Shown in pieces: positions 57,446-64,000 of a DNA stretch of 64,000 bases. The DNA lies in the NCBI RefSeq assembly GCF_963924675.1, contig NC_089223.1, forward strand, positions 5,158,881 to 5,222,880. The letters are read 5' to 3'. The stretch is from Phocoena phocoena (lineage: Eukaryota; Chordata; Mammalia; Artiodactyla; Phocoenidae). The notes beneath the pieces were generated by a model. The model saw only the letters and a list, made by a program, of their open reading frames with translations. It ran no database searches and had not been told where the DNA came from. Position 1 is the first letter of the stretch. Each line of letters starts with the position of its first letter. Position numbers and translations under genes: made by a program.

Positions 57446-59190
57446 AAGAAAAAGAGAGATTTATTTGATTTTACATTTAAAGCTTGAATCTGTAACAGGG
57501 CCACATGCCCCTGATTATCTTGCCAGGTTATATCTAAGGATTATTTTAAGCTTCACTAACTGGCACAAGGTAGTCATAACAACACAGCTTTCTTCTTTGT
57601 CTCATCTTGATAGGCAACTATTCTGAAGTAAATATTGCTGACTTCATTTCTAGATTACTGTACCTACTGTCCCAGTTAAATTTACATTCTGTACCAAAGA
57701 CTTAAAATTGGCTGAGTAGTGATGCCATGTCAGTAGGACGTTAGAACAATGCAGTTTGATGTGGACAAGCATTTCCTGAACCAAGGGCACCAGCATGGAT
57801 CTAATGTTCCTTGAATGGCTCACGGGCTCAGAGCCAAGGACAGATGTGATGGGGGTGGAAGGCTAGTGAAGGAGCCTAGGCTCAGTCCCCAGCATGCCAC
57901 TCACTGTGAAAGCAGCAGAGTGTTACTGATAGAACCGTGGTTGTTACTACATCAAAAGTGTGGAAAAACATGGAAGGATAAGACCAAAAAGCGTCAATAA
58001 GGTCAGAAGGATTCTTAAGATTTTCATTCAAGAGTCAAACAGCGAATCTGAGCTAGGGAGAATATTTTCTTCTTTGTGACACAAGTACTGATCCCTTGCA
58101 AAATGAGGAAAATCCAAGAATGCTGTCATATGAACCTTAGGTTCTCTAACAGAACTGCGGACCCAGTTGTGCCCTCTCTATACCAAAAGCAGAGCCTCGG
58201 GTCCATCACCAAGGGTGGAAGCCAGGAAGGGACTCATTTCCTTCTCCAGTGAGAGGTCGAGGCTTGGCCCAATCCCAGCTACAAAGATCAGGATGTAGGA
58301 CCAGCGACTACTTTTCAAGGTCAAAGCAAACTGGTTAAAGCAGGGCTTGTAAACTTCAGTGCCTGGAGGGACTAGGCTGATAAGCTAATCAAGGAAGCAA
58401 TTTATACTATGAAATTGAGCTGGAAAATGGTAGTAAAAATGGTAAATGACCTCCATGTTGAAGGAACAATACAGAGTGATGGTCAGTAACTGTCACAAGT
58501 GAAAGAAATCATTACGAGTGAGCAACCCCAAATCTTGCCATCAAAAAATGTGGGCCTGCTATACTAGAAGTTTTTTTTTCTTTTTTTCAACAAAAGTCAT
58601 AAATTTGACTCTTTAGGTGAATTCTCCTGGAGTTAAATAAGGCAATTTTATAAACCAGTGTGAGAATCCCAAAGAGCTGTCTGACAACTGGTAACTCTTG
58701 GAAGAGAGGTTGCTGTGTACATACATCATCACCTTCCTAGGGTTGTGTTCATTTAGTGTTTGTTCTGTGGTTCCACTTGGATTCTTTTAACTTTTGAGCT
58801 CTTCTCTCTGAAGGTCTGATGCAACTTGGTTTAATTCCAGTTTAGAATGGATCACCAGCCTCAGGAAACCTGGGAAGGTGTAAAGGAAGCACTACCTGAA
58901 ACCAACACAGCTCTTCAGAAAACTGGACTGGGATTTGGGCCAAAGCCTTACAGACCCCATAATTTTCCCCCAAATGCCTCCTTAACTGAGGCAAAAGTCG
59001 TCAGCTGGTAATAAGCCAATGATACCTTCCCGTCAGTCTTTTTTAGTCTTTTTTTCATTTTGCATCTGCAAAATATAATATCTAAATCCTTTAAGACCAA
59101 CAGAAAATTATTACAGACAATTGTTTTCCATACCCTGTGTTGATAGTAATATCTACATATGCCAGATTTATGACATAGATTGTGATTATG
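57446..59190. other. Unique stretch, no gene recognised
   Basis: No repeat, exon or long frame. A T-rich tract lies at 58570-58588. Confidence 0.5.
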
Positions 59191-59545
59191 ACACACTCAT
59201 GTCAAAACACCATGTACTGCTGGTCTCACACATCTGTGCTTCACCACGGACCATGTTAACTGTCTGTTGGGACACGTTTCTCCACGGACTTCTTGTGTTT
59301 CCACATGGCTTGTTAGTGAGGCATTGACTGTCCTTTTTTGTGGATAAACCGTCATGGATACTTGTATAGTGAACAGCCTTGGAAGACAGAGACTGTATCT
59401 CCCTCTGGAACAAAGGCTAAGCCTACTTCTGCCCATTGTAAGAAACGGGGGTTCCCAAGTTCAACACACTGCAGTGTTGAGGGGACATCCACTGGGCCCA
59501 TTCACATCACCTCCGTGAGTCCGGAGGCCAAAGAAAACTGACCCA
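59190..59545 (+). mobile_element. Possible old ERVL-style LTR
   Basis: TGTATCTCCCTCTGGAACAA followed by CTGCCCATTGTAAGAAACGG and GGGTTCCCAAGTTC parallels the order in the LTR-like block at 33600-33700 (TTTATCTCCCTCCAGAACCG, then CTATTGTGAAAGATTTGGGT). Divergent, family not named. Confidence 0.38.
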
Positions 59546-60480
59546 AATATGTTGATACTGATGCTGCTGGCTGTGTCCTGATGATAGAGTTCTCTGTGCC
59601 TGACCTGAAGTCTTGTGTCTGCTGTCAGCATCCATGATAATGTTGCTGACCACCTTCACAGCTTCCAAGGAAGGAAGAATCTCAGACACCTCCCAGCGCT
59701 GGGCCATGCCTGTAGCAGAATGCTGGCTTGTTACATGCAGCCGGCCCTTTCCACTTGTCTGACGTGGGATCCTGTTATTGTTCTGCAAGCTAGACATTAG
59801 TGTCTTCTGCCCATCTGCCATACTAGAGGACTTTACTTAATGTCATTCTCTATTTTTGTTAACTCTTCATGGCAGTGGCAGACGGCAGGTACTGTGGGTC
59901 ACTACAGAGGCTGAAACAGCACATACTTTTTCATTCTTCAGCAAAACTATAGAATAATTTAGTACCCCCAAATACATACTTAATGATAGCTCTCATTTGT
60001 TTATAATCCGGATAGCAGCTATGTTCTCCTTGCTGCTAATGACCAAGATGAGCTTATCCCAACAAACTTGCCTTTCACTGTTTGCAGAAAATCCAAACGA
60101 TGTTCTTCCAAATTTTTCTCTGAATCTTCAAGTATCTTGTGTCCTTCTCTGACTTTGCTGTCTTATTTTCTCTTCTAAGTCTTGCAGTTGTTTATCACTT
60201 TCCTTGCATTAACTCAAATATGACACTAAGCCCCTTATCTTGGTTTTCACAGAGGGTAAAATATACCATATGAGATCAATGTCCCTGTATAAGATTTATT
60301 ACAGATTTGAAGAAAGTTTATGCCACATCAAAGACATAGGGTTTAGGAGATTTTCTTGCCCTTCCTGTTATGGAGTTAACACGTAATACCCACTCCCTAG
60401 TCCAGTGAGCGTGGTGCCTATTCTCAATCTGTGTCACCCTTAAGTTCGCACTCTGCTTCTCTCTGGTGTGTTCTGAGCCC
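59546..60480. other. Unassigned stretch
   Basis: The 104-codon minus-strand frame at 59507-59821 shows no family. No repeat named. Confidence 0.4.
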
Positions 60481-60484
60481 CAGG

Positions 60485-60800
60485 ACCCCGAGAGCTGCCA
60501 CACTAAGGTTCACGTGTCCGGTAGGAGGCAAAGCCAGGGGTCACAGCTTAGTAGAGAGAGGGAAGATTCTCTCTCACTCGCTCTCTACCTCACCATCGTC
60601 TGGCTGAAGCCACATTCCTCTACCAAGGACCACAGTTCCTGTCCAGCCCTTGTAGGCAGAGGGTGCCAATGGCTTAGTGCCACTGCCCCACCACCTCTGT
60701 TGATTCCCTGCCCAAAGTTCTGAAAATAGTCCCTTCACTAAGCCACCAGTAGTTAATTTTTTGAGTGTATCATCTCTTTCCTTCCAGTAATACACCTGAT
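60485..60800 (+). mobile_element. Possible old LTR-like repeat end
   Basis: GAAAATAGTCCCTTCACTAA, then TTTTTTGAGTGTATCATCTC and CCTTCCAGTAATACACCTGA follow a common mammalian repeat end (AAATAGTCCCTTTATTAAAC, then TTTGAGTGTGCCATCTG). Class not settled. Confidence 0.4.
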
Positions 60801-60829
60801 ACATCCAAGCACTGAAAACACATTACTTC

Positions 60830-60970
60830 TAATCCCAGTTTTCTAGGGAAGAAGCTAAAGCTCGAGGGGATTAGTGAATAGCCCAAGCTCACTCAACACC
60901 CAAGGGGAAGATCCAGGATATAATTATGAATTGGGTTGTTTCCAAATCCTGCCCTGTTTTGACCATGTCA
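60830..60970 (-). repeat. MIR SINE relic
   Basis: ATCCCAGTTTTCTAGGGAAG, then GAAGCTAAAGCTCGAGGGGA and CCCAAGCTCACTCAACACCC match the antisense MIR core (CCCATTTTACAGATGAGGAA, CTGAGGC, CCCAAGGTCACACAGC). Confidence 0.65.
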
Positions 60971-62782
60971 GGCTCCCTCTCCAACGGTGCTCTATCAGCT
61001 GATTGGTTTCACTCACAGATATGCTATAATAGCAAGCATGCTCTAAAATACTTCTCTAAACGTGATTCTACTGCTTCTGCAAACTTCTTGATGTCTACAA
61101 GTTGAATAACAATGAAAGCTCCATAAGAAGTGTCTGAAGTCTTGAAGGATATACATGGTTTATACTGAATAAATAAATAAAGGAATAAATAAGTCAATAA
61201 GCTTTTTAAAAAATATAGTCCAGATGTCATTCAATGATTGCTTCCCCATAGAGGATTTATTTCTCAGCCTGAGTGAAACAGAATCTAAAGGCAGGATTCT
61301 ACAAAGCTTTCTCAGTTACTAACCAGAATTTAGATCAAAAACCCTTTATTCATAATTATCTCTGTCCATCACTTTACTAAGAAAAAAAATGGAGAGACAA
61401 GTGTAAGATTTAAAGTAAGAAAAACAAGTACTCGAGTGTCAATACAAGATACTCTTGAGGATTATTTTAGGTTTGCTTTTATTAGAACCTGCCAAGGAAG
61501 TCTTGGCCAATCCAGAGAAAGACTATCAAGGTTGATTTCGGGAGGATGAAATCAAGTTTGGTTTCATTAGTTGTTGAGGAACACAGACTAGGTCACTGTT
61601 TTCTGCATAACGAGTGAACAAATGGATGTCTTTGCTGGCAGGCTGACAGATACCACAGACGTCTTATTTAAATTTAAATAAATTTAAAGCCAGTTCCTTC
61701 TGATCTTCTCAATCATATTCAGTCTATCCCTCCGTGTATTAATGTCTGTGCTTTTCTCTAACTCCTAAGCCTAATTTTACTTAAAATAATTTTCTTTTAG
61801 AAACTCAGTTGATAACTTGGCCATTTTATAAGATACTTTATTATGTCCCTTTTTGTCCTTTGCACATATAGCATGAAAATATCGTTTCCTAACATATTTG
61901 GAGGATAAAGCGACTCCCTCTCTTTTGGTGGCAGTGCCAGTTAGATATACGTATATACATTCCAATAGATACAAATACCTGTGAAAATTCACCTGGCTAG
62001 AATGATTCAAATAGCATCCCCGGGTTACATATTCAGTTCCCTAGAGATAAGAGTGACTTTTAGATATTTGTTTTCAATAAATATATTTTTTCAGACATTT
62101 TGAGAAAAATAGAATTTTATGGCTAAATGACTGGGTTTTGTTGAATTTTCTGCCACATCTGACAAGAGGTCTGTAAACCAAAATGTTCAACAATAACAAT
62201 AATGAAAGCATGTTCAATAATAAATGGTCAAAAGACATGGTATATACGGGGAGCATAAAAAGGTTACTTCAAGTACCATTAAAGAACCATAAAGTAGCTC
62301 TGTCAAGAGCAGCAAGACCAAAAACAAAGAAATTACTGGACTCTTTAAGCACAATCTCAGGAACTCGAGTGAGTGATACCCGGGTCCATCTTGAAGCCCA
62401 TCTTGCCCTGCCCAGCATATGTTATTCTGACTTCAAGCAGCTAAGCCTCACAGTGGGGCTCAACAAGGTGGAGATGCATCAGGTCAATGTGACAGGAAGG
62501 AAAAGCATTCCTTTTAGAGGAGGACAACCTCTCTTTCCCAGGTTAGATGTTCCTAACAGGACTAAAGGTTTCACTGTTCCTTCCAAACAAGTACCCACAG
62601 ACTGTTCTTAATCACTTCTCTGAGCTTCAGTCATCATCGCTGCTTTCTTGTTAGAGCACAAAACGATCCTTCCCTTTTCTTTCGTCCTGTGAGTGGACAG
62701 CTATCTGTGTGCCTTTGTACAGAAGAAGGTGAACAACAGTGCCTATCGATGTGCATGTGTGTAGAGATATATTTTTGTGCCA
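60971..62782. other. Unique stretch with one 142-codon frame of unknown nature
   Basis: The plus-strand frame 62183-62611 begins in an AAT repeat (MFNNNNNESMF) and its second half is more GC-balanced. I recognise no domain and no splice or poly(A) context. Not called as a gene. Confidence 0.4.
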
Positions 62783-62848
62783 GATAGATACATAGATGAT
62801 GGATAGATGGATAGATAGGGAGATAGAGAGATAGATGATAGATAGATA
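62783..62848. repeat. GATA-type tetranucleotide microsatellite
   Basis: (GATA)n with GATG, GGGA and GAGA interruptions; probably length-variable. Confidence 0.93.
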
Positions 62849-63274
62849 TGCCCTTCAAAAAATTGAAAATATGAATAGATTTCAATATATTTTCAGAAGC
62901 TCTAGTTTATACACAAGTTTTTTCCCCCAAAATTAATATGTATAAGCCGTACCATAAAGTCCTTCGTTTTTATTTTTTTGTTAGGGTCAAATTCATTTTC
63001 TACTTCTCAGCTCTCACTTCATTTCTTCCTAGTTATAAGATACATCCTGCAATTCTTTATTTTTCTCAGGAAATTAAGAACTTTCATATATTTCAAAGTA
63101 TAAATTTAATCACTGCTATAAAACTGGAAAATCAAGTAAGAGAACAAAACACAGAACATAGCTTTCCTTCAGAAAGTGACATTATGGAATAAACTGTGAA
63201 GTACAATTTGTTAAGTTATTTCTTTAGATCCCACTGTCACTATAAAAAGAGGTTTACTTCATTTTTTACTAGAG
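62849..63274. other. Unique AT-rich stretch
   Basis: Nothing recognised. Confidence 0.5.
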
Positions 63275-63578
63275 CAAACTGTCAGACTATGGTTACCAGT
63301 GGGGAAAGATGGGTGGAGGGATATTTAGGGAGTTTGGGATTGACATGTACACGCTGCTACATTTAAAATGAATAACCAAAAAGGACCTACTGTATAGCAC
63401 AGGGAACTGTGCTCAATATTATGTAACAACTTAAATGGGAAAATAATTTGGAAAAGAATAGACATATGTGTATGTATAACTGATTCACTTTGCTGTACAC
63501 CTGAAACTAACACAACATTGTTAATCAACTATACTCCAATATAAAATAAAAAGTAAAAATTAAACAAAAAAAATCAGA
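63275..63578 (+). mobile_element. L1 3' end, 5'-truncated (older 3'UTR type)
   Basis: CAGACTATGGTTACCAGTGG, GACCTACTGTATAGCACAGG, CACTTTGCTGTACACCTGAA, CTCCAATATAAAATAAAAAG. A-rich tail to about 63578. Confidence 0.9.
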
Positions 63579-64000
63579 TTAGGAGATAAAAAATAAAAGA
63601 CATTAGGCAAATGAGTGCTAAAAAATAAAAATGTTGGATCAAAAACAAAACAAAACAAAACAAAACACTGCCAGAATATTTCTCAGGATTCCAAAACAAT
63701 GTTTAAGAAAAGTCTATGGGGTACTTTACATAGACTTGGTATTCAAAAATTGCTTGTTGCTTTTTATTGCAAGAATGGAAGAAATAATAAACACAAATAC
63801 ACATGTGATTCAAGTTATGGCTTTTCATATAGAAAATGAAAGCCCACACAGACATTTTAAGCTAACTTAATTATTTGAATTCCATCTTGAACAAGAATAA
63901 TATCCTTTGGGATTCAGTATCACTTCAAAAGTTGAAAAGGTTTCTTAGAATTTTAGAAAGGGACCCTTGAGATCAGCTAGTCTATTGCTTCCTTAGCTAC
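63579..64000. other. Unique AT-rich end with (AAAAC)n
   Basis: (AAAAC)n at 63641-63666. No gene recognised to the right edge. Confidence 0.55.

Noticed and set aside
62183..62611. 142-codon plus-strand frame starting in an AAT repeat
   Set aside because: No domain or gene structure; kept only as a note. Conservation across whales would be needed to revive it.
62783..62848. CRISPR-like array
   Set aside because: A simple tetranucleotide repeat with no spacers, in a mammalian genome.

Overview
This window is vertebrate nuclear DNA, almost certainly from a cetacean (whale, dolphin or porpoise). The best marker is a set of tRNA-derived SINEs of the CHR type of cetaceans, hippos and ruminants. 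Ten copies are present, eight of them about 200 bp, close to one another in sequence, and seven of those eight still flanked by readable target-site duplications (TSDs). No ruminant BovB or Bov-tA, pig PRE or primate Alu was recognised. The L1 3' ends, mammal-wide MIR and L2 relics, several LTR families, and hAT and Tigger DNA transposon fossils fit a cetartiodactyl genome. The family names are from memory; no database search was possible.

I recognise no functional protein-coding, rRNA or tRNA gene. Every open reading frame is short (159 codons at most). Those with recognisable content are decayed L1 ORF2 pieces or translations of SINEs. The window reads as an L1-rich, AT-rich gene desert or the inside of a very long intron.

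Layout. 1-4.8 kb: a 3' L1 piece, a unique spacer, then a 3.3-kb L1 whose 5' part is inverted. 4.8-17.5 kb: mostly unique DNA with three separate LTR insertions (about 7.39, 11.03 and 13.24 kb), an L1 tail (8.4 kb) and an MIR split by a fourth LTR (15.4-16.4 kb). 17.5-31 kb: an inverted SINE pair, a long unique stretch (19-23 kb), an old LTR, a 67-bp L1 stub, MIR and L2 relics, and a second MIR split by an LTR of the same family (27.2-28.1 kb). 31-37 kb: a CpG-clustered block with a perfect CRE palindrome running into an L1 5'UTR piece fused straight to an L1 3' end, a twin-primed L1 carrying a 77-bp tandem duplication, and two inverted SINEs. 37-46 kb: SINEs, the third copy of the LTR family (with a perfect 4-bp TSD), another inverted L1, an MLT1-like LTR, and a hAT element with a perfect 8-bp TSD. 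46-64 kb: L2, L1, hAT-Charlie and Tigger relics, an inverted L1 with a perfect 17-bp TSD, SINEs, an LTR and microsatellites.

The main biology is retrotransposition. Five L1 insertions have the head-to-head structure expected from twin priming. One L1 joins its 5'UTR directly to its 3' end. One L1 was cut to about 33 bp plus its tail. One LTR family is present three times in the same orientation, twice inside MIRs, with repeated tRNA B-box-like motifs at its end. I found no clear novel gene system. The item most worth laboratory follow-up is the promoter-like block at 31.19-31.59 kb.
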